Below are positions 30,701 to 42,700 of a DNA stretch of 64,000 nt, piece after piece. The stretch spans positions 310,001-374,000 of the forward strand of contig NZ_BDCI01000001.1 of the NCBI RefSeq assembly GCF_001613425.1. Direction: 5' to 3'. The notes below the pieces were generated by a model, which saw only the letters and a program-made list of their open reading frames with translations, did no database searches and was not told the origin of the DNA. Position 1 is the stretch's first letter. Each line of letters begins with the position of its first letter. This DNA is from Nocardia vulneris. Lineage in GTDB: Bacteria > Actinomycetota > Actinomycetes > Mycobacteriales > Mycobacteriaceae. Both the position numbers and the translations under genes were made by a program.

Positions 30701-33700
30701 GAATCCTGGATCACCGGGGACCTGTACCGGCTCCCAGCGGGACGGCATCGTCCGGTCCACCACTGGTCGGTCATGGTGGGACGGTGGCGCTCGCTGATCA
30801 CCAGGCGTCGGGATGGTGTTGTCGGCGTGGAAGTCTGCTTCGCCCTGCGCCATTCGGTGCAGCAGGTCCTCGCCGTAATAGGTGTAGACCGGAACTTCCG
30901 GTCGCTCGACCCGGACGGACCCCACGTCGAGCCGGAACACCAGCTCCCGCAACGCCTCGCCGTCCAGTTCGTGCGCACGGTCGGGTTGCGAACCATCGAT
31001 ACTGCGGGCGAACACTCGGAAGGTCAGGTCCTCGGTGACCGTGGCCGTGGTGTCGAAAAGCGCGTCCTGGAAAGCGATTGTCGTTCCGGGTGGGAAATCA
31101 CGCCAGGAGAGGTACCTCTGCGTTGTTTCCGCGCGATAGACCTTGAAGGGTGCGGTGAAAGTCGGCCCCTCGTTCAGGATGCGCTGTACCCGCGCGAGTG
31201 CGGCCGCGCGGACGCGTTCTTGGACCACCGGCGCTCGCAGCAGGAACTGATCGTTGTTCGAATAATAGACTCGCTGGAAATCATCGGAGAAGCGCAGACC
31301 CTGTGCTTCCAGGAACGCCAGTGCGTAGTCGTTGGTCTGCTCGTCGGGCGCGTAATGCCCACTGCTGTCCACGATCCTGGTGACAATGCCGTCCTTGGCC
31401 GAGATGGCCCCGGCCGCGGTGACGATCCGGCCGCCGAGAAACGACGAATGCTGGATCAGGCCTTTGATCTTCTCGCCCGCATACAGATTGCCGAATTCGT
31501 CCATGACGAAGATGTACTTGCGATCGCCGAGGTAATCCTCGTTCCGTTCCGCTTGGAACAGCGACCCGTCGCGGGCGTGCCGGAGTCGGCCGGTTTTGTC
31601 CACGTAGAGCCGGTGGGCTTCGCGCTCCACCTCGTCCATGTAGTGCACCGGTGTGGGGTCGGTGAAGGTCGGCCGAGGCAGATGCGCGGACTGAACGTTG
31701 CGTCCTGCGAGTTTGGCGGCGGGGACGGTGCGGTGCCGGATCCAGGTCGTCCGCTTCCGCCGGGATTTCTTGACTACTGCGGGCTCCGGGGCTCGCGCGG
31801 AGACCGGCCCCCGTTCCGGGATGTAGTTCCGGCGCACCGCCGCGCCTTCCAGCGGTGGTTCCGGCCCGCCGGCCAGCATCGTGGTCCGCGGTGCCGGGAT
31901 CTGCTCGCGCGGCACGCCGACCTGTGCGGCGGCGAGGTCCGGTGTGACGACGGTGGCGTAATGGCCGGTGGCGGTGATGCCGATTTCGTAGCTGGTAAGG
32001 GTCTGGCGCAGGAAGAATTTCGGCAGCTGCGGACTGTTCACGAGGGTGATGCGAGGTTCGCCCGGACGTTCGAAGACGATATTGAGGGCGTATTCCTGGG
32101 CTGCCGCCTCGAGTGCGGAGCCGATGTTCGCCGCTGCCATCCTCCGCTCGGTCTTTTGCCGTATCACTTCGGCATCTACTGTGAGAATCCGCGCCAGTGT
32201 CGGATAAAGGTTGTCGGGCCCGATGGACGGTACGCGATGCCACTCCAGTGGCGTCGAAACAGCGACCCGGACATGCGGTGTTCCGCGCTCGCCGAGTCGG
32301 CGCAGGAATTCCGCTCGGCTGATGATCGCCCGCGGGTCGGGTGGCAGATCGCCCGCGGTGTGCGGATCACGTACCGCGAGGTTCCCGTCTCGCCGCACCA
32401 CCGCGACACGATGGTCGGCACCGTCCTGGAAATATATCTCGGTCTCGGTGTCGAAACCGTTGGCGGTCAGCACATTTCGCAATTCGGGGGTGCTGAGTAT
32501 CCGAGCGGTGGCGGCGGCGTGGAACGGCGGCTGAGCCACCCACACCGCAGTGAATCCCAGCGGCTCGTAACCGGTCCGGAGCAGATGCCAGAATTCGCCG
32601 AGGGGATGCTCGGATGGTGCAGGCGTCGCGCGGGTGCCCGTCCAGGACACGGTGACTCCGGTGGCACCGAACTCGGCGTGCATGGTGCGGTTGGTGGCGT
32701 GGAAACTCAGCTTCGTGCCGGGTGAATAAGCCGCGCCGCCGAAACTTCCGAGGAAGGCTGCTATGTCGAAGTGGTTGCGCTTCTCTGTGGGAGCCATCGG
32801 CTCCGTCGCACGATTGTCGGCAGCCACCGCACCTCGGTCCGGCGCGCCGATGCGGGTCTCGCCGAGGACTGCCGCGCCGTCGGCTTCCCGATCGGCGGTG
32901 TACACGGTTCCGTCCGGGCGGTAGACGATGGCGGTGATCGCGCGAACGTTGGCGGTCGGGTGGCGGTCGATCGGGTAGTAGTCCTCGGTGATCGGGTCGT
33001 ACCCGTGGACAATCATCTGGTCGTTCTCGAAAACCACTGTGTGCGCGCCGATTCCGTGCTCGTCCACCGGACCGTGATAGGCGTCGACGACGAGGGCTAA
33101 CGCTCCCGCGCCGAGTTGCCGGAGTTCGTCCTCGATCTCGGCATGGCTGGTGAAGGTGCGCAGTTCGCCTCCGGCATGGCGGTTGAACTGTTCGGCGCTC
33201 ATCCCGTCGAGCCCGACGGAGTGCTGCGCCGGCGCGGTGATCGGCGCACGGGGGTTCTGGTCGGCGACGTAGCGCAAAGCCAGCGGCGCGCAGTCCGGGT
33301 GGCGGGCGGCTGTTTCGTCGGGCTCGATGCGACCGCGCAGGATGGTGACGCCGTGGATGGTCGGGCCGATCCCGGTGATCCGGTAGCGGGTATTGCGGGC
33401 GAACAGCAGTTCGTTCTGCCGGAGACCGCCGTCGCTGCCGACATAGATGCCGCGAGCCCCTGGCGGCACCTCGAGTTCGAGGACGAAATTGCTGTTGAAC
33501 CGCGACACCTGGATCGGGTTGGCGGTCAGTGACGTCGACAGGTAACCGGGGTCTCGGTGCGAAACACCGACCGCGAGGGCGACATTGCGCCCGTTCAGCG
33601 GTGCGCCGTCCTGGGCAAGCAGGAAATCGACGCTTTCGAGCGTGCGCAGGACGCGGAACGGTTCGGTCGAGGGCAGCGGGCGGCCGGTCGCCCGGTCGAG

Positions 33701-36700
33701 CGAATCTCTGTGCTCTCGAACGACCTCGGGGCCGAACTCGGCACCGTAGGTACGGCGATAGAGACCGGAGGCGTCCTGGCGGATGTAGGCATCGGCGGTG
33801 ATGTCTTGCCAACGGCGGAACGGGTTTTCACTGCCCAGGATCTCGGTGAGAGCGCCCAGCAGCTTCGTTTGACGTTCGTCGAGGCCGGCTCGGCCCGCCA
33901 GTTCGTCGCGGGTGGTGCGCAGCGCTCCGAAGGCGAATTCGGTGCCGTACTCCGCGACGATCGCGCGATAGAGGGCGAGATTGTGTTCGATTCGCGCGCA
34001 GAGCTGGTCGAGGTCGATATCCGACATGCTCCGCACAATGTTGTTGAGCACCGAGTTCTGGCCATGGGCGACAAGCGCTTTGCGCGCGGATTCGGCATGT
34101 TCGTCCCACGAAAGGGCCCGGAGATGGTTCGTTCCGAACCGGTCACCCGCTGTGTCCGTATCGAATACGCGCACCCCGTCGTCATCGATACGGCCTTCGT
34201 CGGCGGTATCGCCGTCGAAAGTTCGCGTTTCGCGGATCGGGCCGGGCCACGCTGCCGAGGCGTCGGAATCTGCCGAAACGATACTGTCGGTGTCGAACTC
34301 GCGGGTGCCGTCCTCGATGTGGTCTGTGTCGTCGGTGTCCGTCGACCGGCGTTCGGGCGCGGAACCGGTTGCGCTGGAGCCTACTTCGGCTTCGATCCGG
34401 TATCCGTCGCCGTGCGGCCGTACGCCGGTGATGCGCAACGGCGTATCGGGCTTCAACAGGAGCCGTGGCTGCGCGGCGTCGCCGAACACCAAGCCGTCGA
34501 CCCCGGGGTGCACGGTCAAAATCAGTCGGTGCTCGGTCTCTTGCTGTGGCGCTGCGCGTTTCGCTGTCGTGACGAGAAAGACGTCCGGTGTGACCGTGGT
34601 GCCGATCACATCGGCGTGGTTAGCTGGATTCCAAGGCAAGTCCAGGAAGTCGATGTCATCGAGATCTTGCACGACACGCATCGGCTCGGTGAGCGACAGC
34701 GGCTGGTCGGCCAGCTCGTTCAGTGTCTCGACCTGCTCGCGCAGCGCGTCGCCGTCGAACGGTCCGTCCAGATGCGGGAAATGAGCGCTCATCTCGTTGA
34801 TCGCCGTGTGGTGGCCCACTGCGACCGCCCACTGCTCAGCCGGCGCCACAACGGGGTGCGAGAACATTTCGTCGAGAATCTCGAACTGCTCGGCCTGCCG
34901 CTGCGCCAGCGCACCTTTGGACTCCGCGATCCGCAGCTCTTCGAGTAGTCGGGACAGCATCCTGATGTCAGGCACCTCCCCGTCGGCAGCGCGCAACGTG
35001 TTCACCGCGGCGTAGTTCCGATGCATCTCCGCCATGATCTCGGCCATCGACTCGGGATCGCTGAGGAACTGGTCGACGGCTGCCGGATTGGCAGCCATGG
35101 CCAGCACGGCCCCTTGCGACTCAGCCGGCAGTTCGTTCCATTTCCCCAGCGGATCCGCAACGGCGTCGCCAGCAGACCCGCGCGGAGCATGCACCGTGGG
35201 CGCGTGCACTGTGCGCGCACCGCTGGGTGTGGGCAAGGGCGGCCGGAAGAGTGTGCGGATACGGCGGAATGTCGTGCGCTGCGGCTCCGGGGCCTGTTGC
35301 GTCGCGATCGATGCGGTCCCACCATCGGGTGCGTCGCGACCGCGGAGGCGAGAGACGAAGCGTCGCAGACGGCCTGGCGGGTGTGATCCACGCGCGGGTT
35401 GCGCGCGCGACGCGTCGCCGGTGTGGGCGGATGTGCTGCCGTCGGTGTTCGGGGTGCCGAGCCCGGCCGGGTGCGGTGTCGTGTCGGCGGCGCGGCTGGG
35501 ACCGGCCATTGGGCTGCCGGGTCGCCGGGTGCCGGTCGCCTCGTAGGGTGCGCCGATGCGGATGTCCCGGGGGAATTCAGGGATCGCTTCGCCACGCAGC
35601 CGAAGGGGCCGGATCTGGTTGCTGGTGGGGGAGTAGAGGACGGCGAAGACGCGGGCGGCGCTGCCCTGTCCAGGGAGGCGGTGCGCCGGATCGGCGGCGT
35701 CACGGACGACGATGACGCCGCGGTCGTTGACCATCCGATAGGCGTGTGCGCCTATGCCGTTCGCGTTGACGGCCGGATGCACGCCGACGACCAGGGCTTG
35801 GGCGCCGGGGCCGAGAATTTGCAGTTGCTTGGCGATCCGGTGTTCGTCGGCGTAGCCGCGCAGTTTGCCGCCCGCGGCCTTCTCGGCTTCGCGCCGGGAG
35901 CGGCCTGGCAAGCGTCGCTTCGAGCGGAAAGGCAGTGCGGTCGACCGGTAATCCGGCCGGATCGCGCGACTGTTGTTGTCGTGCTGGATGTCGGTGAGTG
36001 CGGTGGTGAGGCAGTCGAAGTCAGGCTCGGAACTGTGGGCGGCGATGGCTGGTGCGTCGGAAGCAACCGTGTGGGCAGCCGTGCCGTCGCCGGCGATAGC
36101 GCTCCCGGTAGCACGGCTGGCCGAAGTCGTTGCACTGCTGGCCGATCGGCGCACGAGCCGGTGGAAGACCGTGCGGAGCTGACGGGCTGTGCTGCCTTCG
36201 GTCGACGTTGTGCGCGGCGCTGTCGTAGCGTCGCGCGGATCGCCGTGCTCACGGAGGCGCGAGACGAAGCCCCGCATCCGTTGCAGCGCTTGGGACCTGC
36301 GAGAAGCTCGCTCGGCCTGGGGATGGGCGGATGTGCTGCCGTCGGTTCCAGCGTATGAGTTTCGCCGCTCGGAGGCGGACGTTGTTGTGCTGTCTTGTGA
36401 CTGGGCAGCGTCACCGGTGTGCGGGGTGGCGACAACCTGGTCGGTGCGTGCCGCCGGTTCGAGCTCGGGCGCGTCGTGGACGAGATCGGCGACGTCCTCG
36501 AACTGCCCCGGCGGTCGGGTCATGTGTGTCATCTCGACGGGGCGTGTCATCTTGTCCGGACCCAATTGCGGAGTCGGCCTCGATGTTTCGCCGCCCTGGT
36601 CGTGCGTGCGGATGCCGGGGTCGCTCTTCGAGCGGCCCAGGGTGTGCGCGTCCCATCCAGCACCGGACAGGTCGAAGGTGTCGGGCATTGCGGTCCGCAC

Positions 36701-39700
36701 TCGCGATCCGGACGACAACCGCTTCCGCCCGGCGGGCTCGTCCTGCTGTTCCCGCGGCTCGGAGACACGCCTGCCCGGAAGGTCGACCGTGAACGTGCGG
36801 GGAAGCCTGTTCTGGCCGATGGTTTCGGACGCAACGGGCGCACGGTCCGGCTCGTCGGTGCTGTGCACGGATTCGTCGTCGTCCCAGCGCAATGCGGGGC
36901 GGATGTTCGCCGAGCTGATCGGCATCACCGGGCTCGTCTGCTCGTCTGTGATCGGCTGGTGGGCAGGGGAGTCCTGGGACCGTGCAGGGTGATCGGCGTC
37001 GGTGCTGTAGATCGACGCATTGTCGGCCGGTGAGCCGGGCCGGGACGCCGTATCGGAGTCCGTCTCGTCGGCGTCGATGTGGTGCGGCGGCTCCTGGTCG
37101 AGCAGCGGTGCGAACCGAACGGTGCCGGTGGATTCGACAGAGCCGGTGGATTCGACAGAGCCGGTGGGCGAAGAGGGGCGGGTGATCTCCGACGGCGGAC
37201 CCCGCGGCGCCTCGGTCGAGTCCCCTCGGTCTCCGGTGTCCGTCTGCGCTGTCGCGCTGAGTTGGTCGCGTACGAGCGCGTCGAGCATCTCCTGCTGCCA
37301 TGGGGCCGTCTGGTCGACGGGCTGCTCGTCGTGCAGCCGGGATTGCTCGGCCGGTTCCGGCTCTTCCAGGATTTGTTGTTCGGTAGCCGGTGCGGGGTCT
37401 GCCTGCTGGTCGTCTGTTCGGAGCGCGGGCAGGTTGAGGTGTACCTGTTCGGGATCGATGCCGCGGCTGCGGAATTGCGCACGCACCTCGGCGGCGAAAT
37501 CGTCGAACGTGTTGTGGCGGTGCAGGTTCAGCGCGTCGAACAGCGCGAAGGCGCGGTTCGCGCCGAAACCTCCTGGCTTGATTTCCGCGCCGAAGCCCAC
37601 ACCGGCCAAGACCTGTTCAGATCCGGCGGGCACGTCCCAATGGAACATTTCGGCGTGCTCGTCCTGGAACTCCCGCAACCACGCGACGACCCGCTGCACC
37701 GTGTCCAAATCGCTGACGTAGACCACGATCCCGTCCGCTCGGCGCTCCAGCGGGCCGAAGACCTTTACCTCGCCGACCCCGGGGAAGCGCTCGGGGTTGT
37801 CGAGCACCTTGTGCACCACACGCGCCACCACGTCGGAACGTGCGGCGCCCGTGGCATTCAAGTAGATCTTGAAGCCGTTGTCGTCGGCGGGCAGGTCCGG
37901 CCGGTTCTGCCGGTCGAAGTGCACGACCGGGATGTTTTCGGGCGCCCAGCGGTCCGCATTGTCCGGCGTGAGCACACCGGCCTCCGCCAGGAAACCCTGC
38001 TGCGCCGGTCCGGGGGTGCGCTGGGTGAGGACCCACGCGATGTCGTTTCTGAACGCGCGGGGGTTCTCGGGTCGATCTCCGGCGCCCCGACTCAGATACG
38101 CGTTGTAGATGTGATTCGCGGTCGCGATCGACTCACGCTCATCCCAGATGGCATGCAGGAACTCGTCCAGATTTTCCCGCGACACGGTGGGGGCTTGCTG
38201 TCCGTTGTGGGCGTAGCTGTGTGTTCGCAGCTCTGCCAGGTCCTCGAACGACAGATCCGGCCACTCGGGCAGCAGCGTGCGGTACAACTCCGCCAACGTA
38301 CGCGGGCGGTCGAAGATGCCCTCGAATTCCGCGGCGGCGCGCGACAATACCGACTCCGACCGGCGCGCGATCGGTTGCACCGGTGGGCTCGGCGGCGCGG
38401 ACAGTGTCTGCGTGGGCTCCGGCACCGATTCGATTGCGGGAATGGGTGTTTCGGACTCGGTCGGCGCTACGTCCTCGACAGTGACGGCGGACCGTGTGGT
38501 GCCTTCGGGAGTGGAAATCGTGATGGTGGGTGGCGTGTTCGGACGGTCCGGGGTCACCTGCGCTTCGTCCTGTGGCGGCGAAACGACGATGATCGGTACT
38601 GCCGCAGGGGTTTCGACGTCCGACCGGTCCGCCTCGGTGCGCTCGAGTCCTGTCTCGTCGCTGGGCGTCTTCGCACTGTCGTCCGACGCCCGCTGTTGTG
38701 GCGCAGCAGGCGACAAGGGTGTGCGCGACGGAAGCGAAGAGTCGGGTGCGCGCGGTACCGCGAGGTAGAAGTGATTGCGGTAGTTCAGAGCGGTGGCTGA
38801 AGCCGCCTCGGTGGTTTCCACGCCGAGTATCACAGGGCGAGTTCTGTATTCATCGTTGTACAACGCCAGGAAGAGTCCGCGCCGCTGCAACATTGTGCCC
38901 GCGGCCCGAGAAGTCAAATGGCTGGCCGCGTTTCGCCAGACCCGCGGTGTCCTGATCGCCTGTACTTGCCGGTCGAACTCGGCGCGGAGCCGGTTGTTGT
39001 CTCGTGCGGTTTGCAGCGCAGCCACTTCTTCGGCGCGGAGCAGTGGCGCCTCGGGTGGGGCTACTGAGGCCGCGTCGACAAGGGCGACGAACTGCTCGAA
39101 GTAGTCGTCTGCGTTCGTCTCGATCTCAGTGGCGATCTCCGCGCGCAACGCAGCGAGCCGCTGGTCCATGATCTTCTGTGTCGACGGCGGGTCGTTCGGG
39201 TAGACCATCCGCTCGAGCAGCAGCGGCAGGCAATCGCCGTCGTCGCGCATGGATTCCCAGACGTGCCCGGCAGGTGCACGGATGCCGTTCACCACGGCCG
39301 ATCGCGGTCCGCGCCACCGGACGTCGGGGGAGGACGTGACGTCATTGATGGGTGCCGCACCGCGTTCTTTCTCCGTGGTGTGCTGCGCGGCGACGGGAGT
39401 ATCCGGCACCACCGGGCGATCCGTCGGCTCGGTCGAGTCCGGTGCCACAGCAGGATCGGTGCTCTGCGCGGACTGCTTCGCAGATTCGTGGGTGTCGGTG
39501 GACTGCGCCGACTTGGCTTCGAGCTTCGGTGCGGGATCGGGCTCCGTGGTTTCCTGCTCGGCGATGGGCGCATCCGGAGTTGCCGGCCGACCCGTCGAGT
39601 CGACCGAATGATCAAGTGGCACAGCAGAATCGGTGGGCTCGATGCTCTGATCCGGTTGTTTCGCAGTTTCCGGGGCGGTGGACTGCTCGGAGATGGCGGG

Positions 39701-42700
39701 GGCCGGAGCCGGCTCTAAGGGTGTGCGCAACGCACCGGTGGTGCGGGTGACGGCGTTGCCGATGACCCACAGGGTGCCCTTGGGGCCGATGAGCTTGATC
39801 AGCAGGATGGTCCATGCGCGATGGTTGTCCGAGCCGAGCCCGTCGGCGTTCAGTGCCGCGGTGCCGATGCGGGTGAGTGTGCGACGTTGGTTGCCGACCT
39901 TTCTGGACATGCCGTGGCCTTTGGCGCCGCCACCCAGGGGCAAGCCCGCGGGGGCGCCGCGGTTGCTCGCATCCGCGGTGGCGGGGACGCTCACACCGAT
40001 GGTGGGCATGAAGGTATTGGTCTGGCTTGCCTCGGACTCGAAACTCTCCGCCGTGACCTCCATGCCGTCGAGCGTGATTGTCCCGCTGGTTCGGTCGATC
40101 TCTGGCGAGTAGAGCGTCACCTCGGCGGTGATGTCGGTGACCCGCCGACCACGGGGGTGTGCCGTCGGGATCGGCAGAATTCGGTCCGATGCGTCGACAT
40201 TGTCCAGGAATGCGGCGATGGACCCGGGGCCGAGCACGGTCGGCAGACCGGTCCAGGCGAGCGTGTTCAAGACCTGGAGCGCGCTTTCGACGGACCGGGT
40301 CCGGTGGTTGGCCTCGACCGAGGGGGCAACGGCACGCAGCGCTCGGTCGAGCTGATCGATCGCGTCGAACCAGTAGACCTGGATCGGTCTGCTCGGCACC
40401 CACGGCTGCGCGAGCAAGGGGCCGAGCCCGGCCGGCCGCTCCATCTCGATCGCCACACTTCCCGCGGGCGGGGTAGGGCGGGGGACCAACGGATCGGCTT
40501 TGTAGATGTCGGGCCTGACGCGGCGCAGGACGGTGTCGCTGTCGCCGGCGGTTCTCGCGTCGTCGACATGGAACTGGATGTGGTTGACGGAATTGACGGA
40601 CTTCGACACGGAGCTGTTCGGTCGGCCCCATTGCGAGGTATCCAGTCCCAGCAGGATTCCCGCCGTCGACGCGGCGAGGCGCGTCAGGTAGGTCGCATGC
40701 GCACCTTCGAGGAGCCACCATCTGACCGTGACCGTGTACACGTAGGGCACCGGGAATCGCGCGGTGTGGTCGCCGCGCAGCCACGTACTCAGCACTCGGC
40801 TGGAATCCCTGGTGCCACTGGCGCTTCCGGTGCCTTTGACGGCGAAGCTGAAGGTGGGGCGTACGCCGCCTTCCACTTGGAAGCTGGGGTTGAGGCTCCA
40901 CTGATCGTCACCGCTTCGGCCGGCGCCGACCGCCGTATCCTTGCCGCCCAGCGCGTTGCCGTTGGCGGTCGTGTGCAGGAAATTGGTCTCCAGCGCAACG
41001 CCATTGGGCAGGCGCCGACCGCGGATCCGGTCGAGATCGGCTTTGGGATGTGGCCGCGCTTCGAAGGCCACCTCGACCAGGCGCGGCACGAACGGGTAGC
41101 TGCGGTCGACGAACGCGAACGACTTGGTGCCCGGTCCGTTGGCGAGGGTGCGGGTGCCGAAAATCGAGGTGTGCTTGTTGATTTGCGCTACCACGCCGCG
41201 GAAGTGATTGGCCGAGCTGGGATCGAGCACACCCGGCGCCACCGACTCCACCAATTTCTTGGTAGCCGCTTTGAAGTCGTCGTGTCCGCCTTCGATGTTC
41301 GCTTTGACGACGTTGCCGTAGGTGAGGGCGCCGTTGCTCAGGACGTAGCCGATCGGCAGGAACAGATCGGCCCGCTGCTGCTTGACGATCTTGTGCACGC
41401 CGCTCTCCCGGACCAGGCGGGCGAGGTGCGGATGCAGGTGTAGATCCTTGTCGTACAACAGGAATTCGGTCCCGCCGGGGTCGTCGACGACGAGGGTGTT
41501 GTCGCCGTAGGCCGTGGGCTCCGCTGCTCCAACGAGGATTCGCGCCATGTCGGTCAGATATCTCGCCACTTTGGAGCGGCGGTGCACCATGGCGGCGAGA
41601 TCTTTCCCAGTACCTGTGATGAGGTTGCGGGTACCGGTCTCGACGGTGACCACGTGCACGACCCGCGCGGTGAACCGATAGGCCTCGCCGCGCGGTCCCG
41701 CCGGGTTCGTTCCGGCCGCGTTGGCGGCGATCGTCGTTATCCGATTGGTGCCGATGGATTCGGCGGCCGTGGCATGCCGCGGGCGGGAGAACGCGTGCTG
41801 GTAGGTTCCGCCGGGAATGGTGCTGTGGTCGGCTTCGGCGCCGAAGCGCTGTGTCTCGCTGAGGCCGAACTGGTCGCTGTGCACAGTTTGCGACTTCTCG
41901 TCCGCATGGTCTTGGGATGGCGACCAGTTCTCGGTGTTGATCTTCGCCGACTTCGGCAGCACCACAATGTCGGTGAGGTACGACTCGAGTCGAACGATGT
42001 AGTCGGTGCCCGCGACGACGCCCGCGGTGCCGATGCCCTCGATCTCGTCGGAGCCATGTGAGGTCTGCACCAGCGATGCCAGCTGAGCTTGCGGAGAGAA
42101 GGCGGTGTGAATGATTTGGTACGGCGCTGACTCCGGGTTGGCGGTGCGTCCGCCGAAAGTTTGTTCCCAGACCCAGTTACCGCCGACGGCGATCTTGTTG
42201 ATCCCCCATTCGACCCAGCCTGGGCGTACGTCGGGTTCCGATTCGGGGTCGCTGAGCGCCCGCGACGCATCGTGCAGCGCGCCCGCGGGATCGGTGACGA
42301 TGATCGCCGGCACGTCGGATGGCAGCGTGTCGGTCCGGCGAGGCGTGGTCTGCTCGGGTGACTCGACGGGGAATGCACCGGGTATCTGTGTGGGCGGAGG
42401 CGCGGTCTCGGTATCGGGTACCGGGAGAACGGTGTGCAGCGCGCCGGATGGATCGGTGACGACAACCGTGGGGATTTCCGAGGACGGGAGGTCGGAGGTC
42501 GGAGGGTTGGTCTGCTCGGGCTCGGCGGCCGGTTGCGGATTCCACCGCGGAAGGACCGCATCCTCTTCGGGATCGACTGGGAATGCTCCCGATACGGTCT
42601 GCTCGACCTGCTCGGTATCGAGCCTCGTTCCGTTGATGAGAGCGAAAACGGCCTGGCGGATTTTCGTGCTGGAGCCGGCGTCGAGGACGACCGCCTGCTC

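Noticed and set aside
29450..34948. Long + strand open frames opposite the giant gene (for example 29450-30685, 30686-32725 and 33557-34948)
   Set aside because: They are antisense shadows of high-GC coding sequence: Arg/Gly/Pro/His-rich translations without domain motifs, while the minus-strand frame at the same place carries catalytic motifs.
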